14,283 nt of DNA from Larix sibirica (GCA_004151065.3 NWUY0300002850.1:34397-48679), one strand, 5' to 3'; shown: positions 1-9,193, counted from the stretch's first letter. The notes: a model not told the origin generated them from the sequence alone. Translations and numbers: made by a program.

Positions 1-30
1 ATATTGCATTTCCGAATTAAAGATACAAAT
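1..30. other. Left flank or diverged edge of the left LTR
   Basis: These bases do not align well with the bases that precede the clear LTR homology on the right side (about 13221-13251), whereas the LTRs are about 88% identical further in. They may be flanking DNA left of the insertion, or a replaced or truncated 5' tip of the left LTR. Read on the minus strand they give an open peptide ending N-S-E-M-Q-Y, which could continue the gag seen in the right flank, but this is too short to rely on. Confidence 0.3.
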
Positions 31-937
31 TAACAAGGACAAGCATCTCAACAATAAGGAAATAAAAAGGGATCAAGTAAGAGAAGTTGAATAAAACAAA
101 AGGAGGTTGTAAGACACTTATAAAAGGAATGTGCCAGATTTAAAAGTTTGTTACAAATTAGTTGAAGACAACTAAAAGCAGTTACTGCTAGAAGGCCTAT
201 ATAATACAGTTCGAACTCAGAAATCAAGGATAGCAAATCTTATAGGGTCTCTAGGATTGTTGAGTCAATTGTTCTTTGAGATTAATATTGTATAGTGTTG
301 CAGATGTGTCCTTTCTCTGTAATATGTACTTATTCAGTTTTGCCATAAATTTTCCATGTCTATGTAAATATTTCATGAGATAATAATAGAGAATTGAGTT
401 GGAAATTCAGACCTATTTTGTGTCATTAATATGAATGTAGAGTTGAATGTCGAAATTGTTAATAGAGATTTCAATTTTTTTGACATGTGGCCATGTTTCA
501 ATATGTGCATGTGTTTTAGCAATACTTGAAGTTTTCCTTCATTGATGTTTCTGTGGATATAATGTTGCATGTAATTTCACAAGAAATCATGAGATGTTTA
601 TATGTTGTTATAAACTACTTAATTCTTTTAAATGAAAGATTAGTATGTTTCTACTATCATTTGAGTGTAATAGGTTTGTCTTGGAGGAACCTCTTACAAC
701 TCTGTTTTGTTCCATTTCTAAATTCATCTCCATTGAAATCTAAAGTATTGTCATACTTTGCAAAATTATTTTGTATATTCAAATCAGTTCATAATATTTT
801 CCTATAAGATAGATACATGGAAGCATCACATTTACATCTCAATTTCACATAGATTTAGCTCTAGAATCGATAAAAGTTGAGCCTCATCATGCCCCGGCGT
901 GCACTATATTCAACCTAGTATGCCTCAGGGACTAACA
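31..937 (+). repeat. Left (5') LTR
   Basis: This is a direct repeat of about 13252-14192. Strong alignment starts at AAGCATCTCA (41-50 against 13261-13270) and runs to the shared end CAGGGACTAACA. In the stretch 137-271 I count 16 mismatches in 135 aligned bases against 13355-13489, 10 of them transitions. The right copy carries about 25 extra bases just after this stretch. The copy ends in CA at 937, eight bases before the primer-binding site. The start near 31 is a best guess (TAACAAGG here against TGAGAGG at 13252); the first bases of the repeat may be missing here. Confidence 0.88.
198..206 (+). promoter_or_regulatory. TATA box of the left LTR
   Basis: TATATAATA lies in a well conserved block of the LTR and is repeated at 13416-13424 in the right copy. 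Its place in the first quarter of the LTR fits an RNA polymerase II promoter at the end of U3, with transcription expected to start some 25-35 bases downstream. The start site is inferred. Confidence 0.55.
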
Positions 938-944
938 TGAAAAA

Positions 945-962
945 TGGTGCCATTGCCAGGGA
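945..962 (+). promoter_or_regulatory. Primer-binding site, tRNA-Asp type
   Basis: TGGTGCCATTGCCAGGGA starts eight bases after the left LTR. From memory, the complement of the plant tRNA-Asp(GTC) 3' end is TGGCGCCGTTGCCGGGGA. The two differ at three positions (4, 8 and 14), and all three are C-to-T or G-to-A changes at CpG sites. In the retrotransposon cycle the tRNA anneals here to prime minus-strand DNA synthesis. It identifies the strand of the element as +. Confidence 0.8.
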
Positions 963-997
963 CAGAGAATCAGAAAGTATTTTCCTCAGGCACAATA

Positions 998-1962
998 ATG
1001 TTTATATATGATTATTGAAGTGGTGAAAGATGATCAAACAATTGGCTGAAAGTTTCACCTAACGAATCCACTAAAGTAAACTTGGATTTAGATTGAAGGT
1101 GTACTGGAAGGAAATTGGATTCTCAAGAATTACTTAGCCTTCTAGATACAATAAATCACTCGAGGGATCTTTGTACAAATAAAAATATATAGGAGAAAGG
1201 TATTCCTCAGGTACATACTTCTTTAGACCCTTTTACTTCTCAAAATCAAGAAAGCTTTGAAGATTTAAATAATCAAGGAAATCGTAGGCCATTTCCTATA
1301 AATCCTTTGAATCCTATTACAAAGCCTTGGAATCAGTTTCTATCACCTTCTACTAGCACTTCTAGTTTTGTACAGCATGAGCCAAGGCCACATAGAACTC
1401 TTATAACTCCTTAAGCTAGGAATATAATTCTGCAACACATAATGGCCAATGCAGGTAGAGGAGGTGGCCCTCCACCACCACATGTAAACCCCTAGGTAGA
1501 TGCAAGTTATGGTCCATTACATATCCCTAATAACCTTCATGATATTCCTAAGAGTTATTTGAAACTTTTACCTAAATATGTTGGAGAGAAGGCTACCATA
1601 GTTGAAGAGCATATGGAAATTTTTCAAGACTTCATTGATAACCTCTACATTGAACATGATGATGTATTCATGAGTCTGTTTGTCCAAAATTTGGAAGGAG
1701 AAGTCATGAAGTGGTTTAGATCACTTCCCGCTACTTCCATAAATTCCCGGTATGAATTAGAAACTTCTTTCATGAGACAGTGAGGTGAGAATAGGGATCA
1801 CCTCTATTACCTCATAGAGTTTGTTGCATTAAGAAGAAAGAATAGGGAAACAACTAAGGAATTTAACAAAATATATAATAAGATTACTCAAGATATAAAA
1901 CTGTCACTAGTAGCTTCTAAAGTCACTTATGTAAGGGCATTTTAGCTTGACTTTGCAATGAT
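998..1962 (+). pseudogene. gag: gag, N-terminal part (decayed)
   Basis: One frame runs from an ATG at 998, or at latest from about 1115, up to the insertion at 1963. It codes for the structural particle protein. From 1559 it matches the retrotransposon gag (capsid-like) domain: H-M-E-I-F-Q-D-F, then L-F-V-Q-N-L-E-G-E, K-W-F-R-S-L-P-A, F-M-R-Q and H-L-Y-Y-L-I-E-F, motifs typical of plant gypsy gag. Upstream, a Pro/Asn/Ser-rich linker (about 1199-1400) and a Gly-Gly-Pro-rich patch near 1460-1480 precede the domain. In-frame stops lie at 1016, 1031, 1094, 1190, 1412, 1493, 1781 and 1943. The stop at 1781 falls just after MRQ, where this family usually has Trp, so TGG became TGA. The start codon is inferred from position, 35 bases after the primer-binding site. 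Confidence 0.82.
1958..1962. repeat. Target-site duplication (left), ATGAT
   Basis: ATGAT immediately precedes the TG start of the nested unit and is repeated at 3442-3446 immediately after its CA end. Five bases is the usual duplication size for LTR retrotransposons. The gag codons on either side (A-M-I here and M-I-L-R-E-R there) overlap exactly through these five bases, so gag was one continuous frame before the insertion. Confidence 0.85.
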
Positions 1963-2285
1963 TGTTGTTAGGAAAAAGTTCCTATGGTTGGGGTGAGGCG
2001 ACCAACATACTAGGGTTTGAAAGAATAGTTATTTAGGGTTCTGCAATAATCAAAATAAGCAAGAGTTTTGAGTAAAGAAGACATGAACCTTACTACTGAA
2101 GGGGTATCATATCCTTCTTCTTGATCTCCAATTCAATAACCCGCAAAACCACCTCAAAGACCTTCCTCAAACAAATTTGACTACAAATAAATATTTAACA
2201 TTCAAAAGAACATAAAATATTGATCTAACGAATATCAATAAGCCATCAAATTTGAGATAATCATATACACAATTGTTTGGAAAGA

Positions 2286-2766
2286 GAAGAAACTCTATTC
2301 TTTCATTAATTAATGAAGCAAGTACATAATATTACATTCCTTCAATCAAGGAACCTCGTGAAACCTTCGATTTTGGATCTCCTACTTCTCTCCTCCAAGA
2401 ATCCTAGCCACAGATCAACTAGGGCACAAATGATGGGGGGGAGTGGAAATTTCTCCAACATAAAATTACTTGGGCTAAGGGTCCCCTTCATGGCCCCTCT
2501 CCCTCTCTTTTATGGTGGAATAAGAAGGTTAGGTCAAGTAGGGAGTAGTTGTAACCGGGAAGGAAATTGTAAAAACCACCCAAACTGCCCATTTTTTGAG
2601 ATTTTGTATATATTTTTAGTATTTTTTGAGGCAGACTCTAGTGGGATAGTGATCAAGGTGTGCACATCATGTAGGTGAACCATGTTCAACTTGCATGGGG
2701 GTGAAAAAATGGGTTAAAACTTCCAAATTTAGGGCTTTTCAGGAGGTGTTTTGGTCTCCAAATGTG
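2286..2766. repeat. Internal tandem duplication, copy A
   Basis: It aligns along its length with 2769-3255. Shared blocks include CTATTCTTTCATTAAT, AAAGTACATAATATTAC (G changed here), CTACTTCTCTCCTCCAAGAA, CAGATCAACTAGGGCACA, CCTCTCCCTCTCTTTTATGG and GGTCTCCAAATGTG. The copies differ by many substitutions and small indels, roughly 80-85% identity by eye. Copy A carries a run of seven G near 2437. The open frame 2313-2678 inside it is not supported as a gene. Confidence 0.8.
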
Positions 2767-2768
2767 NN
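2767..2768. other. Two-base assembly gap (NN)
   Basis: The only ambiguous bases in the window lie exactly between copy A (ending ...CCAAATGTG) and copy B of the tandem duplication. Gaps and wrong joins are common between near-repeats, so the number of copies here should be treated with caution. Confidence 0.95.
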
Positions 2769-3255
2769 AAGGGAATAAAATCTATTCTTTCATTAATGAA
2801 TGTAGAAAGTACATAATATTACCTTCCCTCAACTCAGGCACCTAATGAAACCTTCAACTTTGGATTTCCTACTTCTCTCCTCCAAGAATCTGAACCACAG
2901 ATCAACTAGGGCACAGATGATGGGGGAAGGGAGTGGAAATTTATCCAGTATAACATTAATTGGGCTCATATTCTAATTCATGGTGCCTCTCCCTCTCTTT
3001 TATGGTGGAAGAAGAAGGTTAGGTCAAGTAGGGAGCAGTTGTAACCAAGGAGGAAGTTGCAAAAACCACCTAAAATGCCCATTTTTCAAGATTTTGTATA
3101 TTGTTTAGTAATTTTTAGGCACAAAATGGTGGTATAGGGAGAAAGGTGCGCATAACATGTAGGTGATCCATGTGCAACCTGCGCGTGGGTGAAAAATGGG
3201 CTGAAAAATGCCAAAATTAGGGCTTTTTAGGGGGCGGTTTGGTCTCCAAATGTGA
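2769..3255. repeat. Internal tandem duplication, copy B
   Basis: This is the second copy of the segment at 2286-2766, in the same orientation. It ends in the same GGTCTCCAAATGTG as copy A and then continues into unique sequence (ATAATAACCTCCC). The divergence from copy A means the duplication is old, or that the two halves come from different LTR copies joined at the NN gap. Confidence 0.8.
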
Positions 3256-3441
3256 TAATAACCTCCCAAACTGTTGAATGGACCATGAATAAGTTAAGGC
3301 CATAATTTTGAGCTCCCAAATATGAAACTTCCATTATAGTGTCCTTTTGTTTGAACCATAGCACCTTCATGAAGTGTCATCATGCGAGCACAACATGCAA
3401 GTGTCGCCACAGATAGAGATCTGCCAAATTTGGTTATAACA

Positions 3442-3446
3442 ATGAT
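3442..3446. repeat. Target-site duplication (right), ATGAT
   Basis: This is the matching copy of 1958-1962, directly after the CA end of the nested unit. The gag frame resumes here at an ATG codon. Confidence 0.85.
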
Positions 3447-4059
3447 ACTGCGAGAAAGGATATATGAAACCCTATTGAGCGTGGAATATGATGCAGTGGA
3501 TGTAGCGAGGAACATGATAGCTTTAAGAAATCTAAGATATAAACATGATTTGGATAAGAATAATCCCATAGAAGAGACCAGTACCTCTAGTAATAACAAA
3601 GATTCACAAGATGAGAAGATAGAAGAAATGTCAAGATTACTTAGAGGTATATCAAACAACCTTACCTGATTAGATGTGGAAGTAAATAGTTCCAATAGAA
3701 ATCCTTAAGGGAGGGGGGGTCAAAGGAATCATAATCAGTACAAAAGACATTTTAATCCTCATATTATTAATAGAGAAAGGAGAAATGAGGATGCACCTTT
3801 ACAGCCTCCTGTTAGAGAAAACAATAATAATCAGTTTGCGAATTTGCCTCCTAATGAGGAATACATAGAACCACATGAAGATATATTATGGATGCATGAT
3901 GACCATGATATGATTCATATGACACCGGAGGAATATAAAATTTATTTTCAAGAAGAGGTATATCAGAATGATCAAGAAGTACATAGAAGATATAATTTGA
4001 GGCCAAGAAATAATTCAACAAAACAAAGGAACAATTCTTCCCTTACAAAAAATTTCTGA
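3442..4059 (+). pseudogene. gag: gag, C-terminal part (decayed)
   Basis: This continues the gag cut at 1962. It begins M-I-L-R-E-R, followed by D-A-V-D-V-A-R-N-M and then a Ser/Asn/Asp-rich stretch S-T-S-S-N-N-K-D-S-Q-D-E-K. An amphipathic I-E-E-M-S-R-L-L-R-G-I-S-N-N-L follows. A basic RGGQRN-type patch (about 3712-3726) and an acidic P-H-E-D-I-L-W-M-H-D-D-H-D segment come next, and the end is Y-N-L-R-P-R-N-N. No Cys-Cys-His-Cys zinc knuckle is visible, so RNA binding may rest on the basic patches. Stops lie at 3667 (TGA, plausibly from CGA) and 3706 (TAA, plausibly from CAA); otherwise the frame is continuous to TGA at 4057-4059. An ATG-started frame from 3382 is a chimera: its first 20 codons belong to the nested LTR. 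Confidence 0.8.
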
Positions 4060-4960
4060 ATATCCAAAACCTGACAAACTGGATGACAATTCAGTCATTG
4101 TTAGGAAGTCTCTTGTTCCTCAAGATAGGATGACCAAACCTACAAACCATGATGCACAAAATAAATATGAATCTCCACAACCTAAAAGAGTAAAGCCTGA
4201 AATAAAAGAACAAGAAAAAATTTTCATCTCTTTCAACCTTGAACATGAGTTAGCTAAAACAAAAATCACAATACCTCTATCAAAGCTGGCCAAAAATCTT
4301 ACCTACCAGGAAAAATTTGAAAAATTCCTAAATATGGTTGATCCTAACATACATCATCATACTTTGAATCTAGATGATGAAAATACTGCCATTTTAGTAG
4401 GTCATGTGGTAGAGGAAGCAAAAGATGATCATGTAGCCCCATTCTACATAAATTTGAGTATACATGGAAAATTGTTGCACAATTGCACGTTAGATTCTAG
4501 TGCTTCCCATAACCTTATGCCAAAAATCATTATGGAGCACTTAGGCTTGGAAATCACCAAATCATATCATGATTTGTATAGTTTTGACTCTAAGAAAGTG
4601 AAGTGTTTGGGTATGATTAAATATTCGGTAGTCAACTTAGCTCAGCTGCCTACAAAAAGCATTATGATGGATGTTGTAGTGGTAGATTTTCCTGCCATAT
4701 ATGGGATGTTGTTATCAAAGACTTGGGCTAAGAAGATGCAAGGAACTATGAACATGGACTTGAATTATGCTATAGTGCCTTTATTTGCAGGAGAAGCCAA
4801 AATATTATATAGAGAGGCCAAATTTGCTTATGTAATCAGTGACCATAACAGTCCCATAAATTATCCTATCCATGCCTTGGAAGAGGATATGGGATGTTTC
4901 ATATTAGATTTGGATGATGAAGAGGATCAATTGAAAGAAGTGGATGTTCACAACACCTCC
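4001..4960 (+). pseudogene. pol: pol: linker and aspartic protease domain (decayed)
   Basis: This frame opens at 4001, overlapping the end of gag by 59 bases in the +1 frame, and is open to 5056. After a charged linker comes the retropepsin-like domain that cleaves the polyprotein: P-F-Y-I-N-L-S-I-H-G, then L-D-S-S-A-S-H-N-L-M-P at about 4490-4522, then L-G-L-E-I-T, F-D-S-K-K-V-K-C-L-G and Y-G-M-L-L-S-K-T-W-A. The active-site triplet is normally Asp-Ser/Thr-Gly. Here the Asp is kept (4493-4495) but the Gly is Ser (4499-4501, AGT, one G-to-A step from GGT), which would be expected to impair catalysis. A very acidic tail (D-L-D-D-E-E-D near 4910) leads to the RNase H domain. Confidence 0.82.
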
Positions 4961-5653
4961 TCATGCCCAGATCATATTTGGAAGATGTATTTTTATGGGT
5001 CATCTTCCAAGGGAGAAGCAAGAATAGGAGCACTGCTCTTATTTCCAAACCGGGAATAAATTATTTTGTCTTTCAAGCTGAATTTTGAGACTACAAACAA
5101 TGTTGATGAGTATGAATCCCTCATATTAGGATTAGAAACTGAAATAAGGATGGGGATAACACATATTTCTATTTATGGTGATTCAAAATTAATAGTGCAA
5201 CAAATCAAAAGTGTTTATCAAACTAAGCACCCCAAGATGAGATCATATAGGAACCAAGTGTGGAACCTTATGGAAAATTTCTTACATCCCTTTAACATCA
5301 CTATTGTCCCAAGAGAAATGAATCAAAATGAATACTCATTGGTTGTTTCTACTAGCACATTTAGACCTCCAATAGGTCCTAGATTGAAGCATGAAGTGGA
5401 AATGATATACAAACCTTATGTCCTTGACAATCAGAAGAACTGGAAAGTATTTGAGGATGATCAAAAAATCAAAAGGTTCTTGGAAATGATAGATGAGTTC
5501 TCAACTACTTGCATTGATCAAGTTCAGGACGAAGATGAAGAAGTAGAATGTCAAGAGGAGATAAAATCATATCTAAAATTTAGCAGTAAAGTGGCAAATC
5601 ATAAGATATTGTAGTTGAAGAATAATTTCATTCCTAAAGGTTTGGTGCCACTG
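4961..5653 (+). pseudogene. pol: pol: archaeal/plant-type RNase H (aRNH) upstream of RT (decayed)
   Basis: The domain follows the protease in the same frame. It reads W-K-M-Y-F-Y-G-S-S-S, then after a TAA at 5057-5059, L-S-F-K-L-N-F-E-T-T-N-N-V-D-E-Y-E, L-I-L-G-L-E, I-Y-G-D-S-K-L-I-V-Q-Q-I, Y-Q-T-K-H and V-P-R-E-M-N-Q. This is the RNase H fold seen in plant RNase HI-like proteins and in Tat-type elements; it removes RNA from RNA-DNA hybrids. Of the four expected acidic catalytic residues, Glu (5108-5110) and Asp (5180-5182) remain. The first Asp is Tyr (4994-4996, TAT), and the last, in the N-Q-x-x-D-S position, also appears to be Tyr (5333-5335, TAC). The frame continues past a TAG at 5612 to a TAA at 5654 in the linker towards RT. 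Confidence 0.78.
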
Positions 5654-6576
5654 TAAAGACTCTTTCAAAAAAATAATATCCATGTCAAGCCTACTATTCA
5701 GCCAAAGAAGAATATGTGGAAAATATGAATATTGGTATAGTAGAGGAGCCCAAAGACATCAAACTATCTAAATTGTTGCTTGCTAAAGTCAAGCAAAGGT
5801 ACTTAAAATTGTTTACAGAATATATAGATGTATTTGCATGAAAGTATGAATATCTTAGGACATATCATACATCTATTATTTAGGATAAGATACCTTTGAA
5901 GCATGGAGTGAATCCTTTAAAGAATAAGGTGGGGAAAACTAATCTTGTTTTGTTGCCCATAATAGAAAAGGAAGTAAGGAAACTATTAGATGCAAAAATA
6001 ACAATTCCTTTGAGATATTCAAAGTGGGTATCAAACTTGGTACCAATCAGGACAAAGAGTAGGGAAATCATATTATATGTTGATTTCAGAAACCCAAATA
6101 AATGTTCCTTAAATGATAATTACCCCTTACCAAAAATGGATCAAATTTTAGAAAGCGTAGTAGGGGGAAATAAGATATCTATGGTGGATGGATTTTCAGT
6201 ATACAATCAGGTTGCAATGAGCAAAGAGGACAGAGAAAATACAACATTCACCACACCTTGGGGTGCATTTATGTATGATCAAATTCCTTTTGGACTAATG
6301 AATGCAGGATCAACATTTATTTGAGCCATGGATATAGCCTTTGTGGGAGAAACATATAATTTTATTGTGATATGTATTGATGACATGACTGTTTTTTCCA
6401 AAATAGACAATGAGCCTGACCTATCCCATTTGAAGCAGAGATTTAATAAGTGCAAGAAGTTTGGGCTATCCCTAAATCCCAAGAATTTTCATTATTCCTT
6501 GTAGGAAGGGATATTGCTTGGGCACATTGTCTCAAAGGACAGAGTAAGAATTGATCCAGAAAGAGTGGCATTCATA
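5654..6576 (+). pseudogene. pol: pol: linker and reverse transcriptase (decayed)
   Basis: A frameshift between 5654 and 5701, near a run of seven A at about 5668, moves pol into a new frame that is then kept to about 6576. RT copies the RNA genome into DNA. Visible motifs are E-V-R-K-L-L-D-A-K-I, Y-V-D-F-R-N-P-N-K-C-S, N-Y-P-L-P-K-M-D, then motif A M-V-D-G-F-S-V-Y-N-Q with its catalytic Asp at 6187, F-T-T-P-W-G-A-F, and F-G-L-M-N-A-G-S-T-F. The catalytic Y-x-D-D box is C-I-D-D (6373-6384): both Asp are kept but Tyr is Cys. The usual Gly in F-S-G-Y is Val. Stops lie at 5839 (TGA, where Trp is expected after D-V-F-A), 5881, 6322 (TGA, likely from CGA) and 6502. Confidence 0.9.
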
Positions 6577-7200
6577 TAGTAATAAAGATTCCTAGAAACG
6601 AAAAAGAAGTCCAATATTTAATGGGAAAAATAATTTTCCTAAAAAAATTTATCCCAAATCTGGCTGAGATAATAAAGAACATTACCAACATGCAAAAAAA
6701 GGGTATTGAAGTCAAGTGTACTAAAGAATATGGGGAATATTTTGGGATATTGAAAAGAGCATTGGGGGAGGCTCCTATCTTGATCAATCAAGATTATACT
6801 AAGTCTTTCCTGGTTTTATCCTTTGCATCATTGAATGCTATTACAGTTGTACTTCTACAGAAGAACCAAGAGGGATATGAACAACCCATAGCATTTTTTT
6901 AGTAAATCCTTAATAGATGGAGAATTGAAATACGGTATCATGGATAAGCAGGCCTATGCCATGATGAAAGAATTGAAATCCTTCATATGTTATTTGTTAC
7001 ACTCACATCTAGTTGCTTATGTTCCACATAGCATTGTAAAATATATACTCAGTCAAACAGACAATGAAGGGAGGAGAGTAAAATGGACTGCCAAAATATA
7101 GGAATATGATCTAGAAATCAAGCCTACTAAATTAGCGAAAGGGAAAGGATTGGACAAATTATTAGCTAAATCAAATTGTGAAGCACTATATATGAATTTG
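6577..7200 (+). pseudogene. pol: pol: RT thumb/connection and degenerate gypsy RNase H
   Basis: At about 6576 the frame shifts by one base and continues as I-K-I-P-R-N-E-K-E-V-Q, F-L-K-K-F-I-P-N-L-A-E, then A-L-G-E-A-P-I-L, the usual lead-in to gypsy RNase H. A second shift lies in a run of seven T (6894-6900), between P-I-A-F-F and S-K-S-L-I-D-G-E-L-K-Y. The domain reads L-S-F-A-S-L-N-A-I-T-V-V-L-L-Q where an active gypsy RNase H has D-A-S, so the first catalytic Asp is absent. K-Q-A-Y-A-M-M-K and V-K-W-T-A-K-I follow, with a TAG at 7099. Loss of catalysis in this copy of the domain is typical of elements that carry the second RNase H described above. Confidence 0.82.
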
Positions 7201-8529
7201 GTGGTTGAGCTGAGAGAAGAAGAAAACATTAGAGATGAAGAAGGTCTCCAAGGTAACGGAATGAAAGTAAATCCAAAATTTGCAGAATCTCCATGGTACA
7301 GGGATATTAATTTTATTTGATGCATCTTAGATTTCCAAAGCATATGGGCCAAGTATTTGAAGCTGCAAGCTATTAAATATTGCATATTAGATGAATACCT
7401 ATACTAGAAGGACCCTAAGAGAGTATTTCTAAACTATGTGATAAAATACAAGACCTAAGTTATAATTTCAGAATTCCATAAAGGAATATGTGGAGGACAC
7501 CATGCTTGGGGAGCCACAGCATAAATGTTTTTGAGATATGGGTACTATTGGCCCTTTTTTTATGCTAATCATATGATAAGGGCTTGTACTGAGTGCCAAC
7601 TATTTACAGGTAAACATAAATTGAAATCCTTGTATCTAAATACCATAAATACATCAGCTTCTTTCCAATAGTGGGGCCTAGAGTTTATTGGGGAAATGAA
7701 TCCAAATTCCAGTAGACAACATAGATGGATATTAACAACAATTGATTACTTCACAAAATGGGTTGACACCATCCCAACTAGATCATCCAACGACACAGTG
7801 ATCTTAAATTTTTTGGAGGAAAATATCTTGTCAATATTTGTATACTCAAGAAATATTATTGTTGATAATGCTCAGGCATTTAGGTCAGTTAAAATGATAG
7901 GATTCTGCCAAAGATATAATATTGATTTGGGGCACTCTACCCAAAAATACCCTTAGGGAAATGGATTGGCAGAGCCGTCTAACAAAATCTCACTCAGAAT
8001 AATCAAGAAAATGTTGTCTGAAAACAAAAGAACGTGGGATGTGAATTTAAGATATGATTTGTGGGATGACAAGATAAGTGTAAAGAGGTCAATTGGAGCC
8101 TCCCATTTTCAACTAATAAATGGAAGGGAAGTAGTTTTGACAATTCAATTGGGACTTCCTATGCTGAAATCGATCCAAAATGAATCATAGGAACAAAATA
8201 GTATGGTGAGAATAATGTATGAATTGATTGAATTACTTCAAGACAGGGAGCAATTCAGTGTGAAATTGTACGAGCATCAGATAAAGATGAAGGTGACTTT
8301 TGATAAAAATGTCATAGATAGAAACTTTTATCTAGGTGACATAGTTCTTAAATGGGATGCCATAAGAGAAGATAAAGGAAAGCATAGAAAGTTTGACAAC
8401 CTCTATATGGGACCTTATACCATAGCACCTGTATAAGGAAACAATACCCACATTATTTCATAAGTAAATGGTGAAGTCATGGAGGTTGATGTCAATGCAA
8501 GGATTCTCAAACATTTCTTTCTATACTAA
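7201..8529 (+). pseudogene. pol: pol: integrase (decayed)
   Basis: A single frame, broken only by stops, reaches a probable natural end at TAA 8527-8529. Integrase joins element DNA to the host chromosome. The zinc-binding HHCC motif is His 7477, His 7498 (six residues between), Cys 7585 and Cys 7594, with Y-Y-W-P between the pairs. The DDE core has Asp 7744 (T-I-D-Y-F-T-K-W), Asp 7864 (I-V-D-N-A) and Glu 7972 (G-L-A-E); exactly 35 codons separate the last two, counting a TAG at 7954. The C-terminal G-P-Y motif is at 8410-8418. No chromodomain follows. Stops lie at 7318, 7405, 7456, 7522, 7669, 7954, 8188, 8434 and 8461; several fit CAA or CAG changed to TAA or TAG. Confidence 0.9.
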
Positions 8530-9166
8530 AACCCAAGAAAGACACTCTCCAGATATGTACATAGTAGAGTAGAAGCATTTGAACTTTGCTTATTATATTA
8601 TATATCTATTTTCTCCAGCATTTTAAATTCCTTTTACATTTCATGCTTGTAAATGTGTTTCAAAGCTAAGAAGTTTGCTCAATGTGTAAAATTTTATGAG
8701 AAAGAGAGACTCCATAGCCCAATGGTGAAGGAACTAGTATGCAGTTTTTAGTTGTTTTTAAAACAAAAATTTGTCCCCGTTGGAGCTGATGTTATAACCA
8801 ACATGTTTTAGGCTGATAAATCTTCCAAAGTTGTTAAAAATATTGAAAATTTAGTGTTAATCCCACGGGGGCTAAGGCTAAAGTGTATTGAGCAGTCTGA
8901 GTGCTTAAATAAATGAAAAAAGTGAAAATTCAATGACAACGAGCTGGAGACTAGGGGCTAAAGAGTAAAGGTTATATATTTCATCTAGCACAGAGCACAA
9001 TCAGACCTAAAAGTCATCAACGATCCAAATCAATAGTGTATTGCTGACAAGATACAATGAATATAAAGGGAAGGTGCAAGCTAATCAAGATAAAGGCATG
9101 GAGATCGACAAATTATATGGATAATGCACCTGAAAGTACACACTTGTTAATTTGGTCATGAGGATC

Positions 9167-9193
9167 CGTTTCCCCAAATATGCTATGGAAACG
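9167..9193. repeat. Inverted repeat / potential hairpin
   Basis: CGTTTCC (9167-9173) and GGAAACG (9187-9193) are perfect complements with a 13-base loop. The hairpin sits about 300 bases before ORF3. Its role is unknown. Confidence 0.5.

Larger units (their letters stand above)
1963..3441. mobile_element. Nested LTR unit (probable solo LTR) inserted in gag
   Basis: The unit is 1479 bp, starts TGTTGTTAGG, ends GGTTATAACA and is flanked by the direct repeat ATGAT. It has no protein-coding frame that I can support and no primer-binding site or internal domain, so a solo LTR left by LTR-LTR recombination is the simplest reading. A short non-autonomous LTR element is the alternative. Most of its interior is two diverged copies of a roughly 485-bp segment. 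Orientation is uncertain. The minus strand is weakly favoured, because there a TATA-like TATATAC (about 2605) precedes an A-rich ATTAATGAAAGAATAG stretch (about 2300) that resembles an LTR polyadenylation region. Confidence 0.75.

Noticed and set aside
48-236. Short open frame on the minus strand in the left LTR
   Set aside because: It lies wholly in the LTR promoter region, crosses the TATA box, and shows no protein family features.
526-807. 93-codon open frame on the + strand in the left LTR
   Set aside because: It is in non-coding LTR sequence, with low-complexity hydrophobic composition and no recognisable domain. The right LTR differs by substitutions and small indels across the same stretch.
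2313-2678. 121-codon open frame in copy A of the tandem duplication
   Set aside because: It lies inside the solo LTR, has no family features, and copy B differs from it by several indels.
3382-3441. ATG at 3382 as a gag start
   Set aside because: The 20 codons before 3442 belong to the inserted LTR. The true gag frame enters at the target duplication.
3294-3695. Minus-strand frame of 133 codons
   Set aside because: It spans the border between the nested LTR and gag and is the mirror of the gag frame, so it is a shadow.
7053-7385. Minus-strand frame of 110 codons opposite the RNase H-integrase linker
   Set aside because: It is a shadow of the pol frame, which carries recognisable motifs on the + strand.
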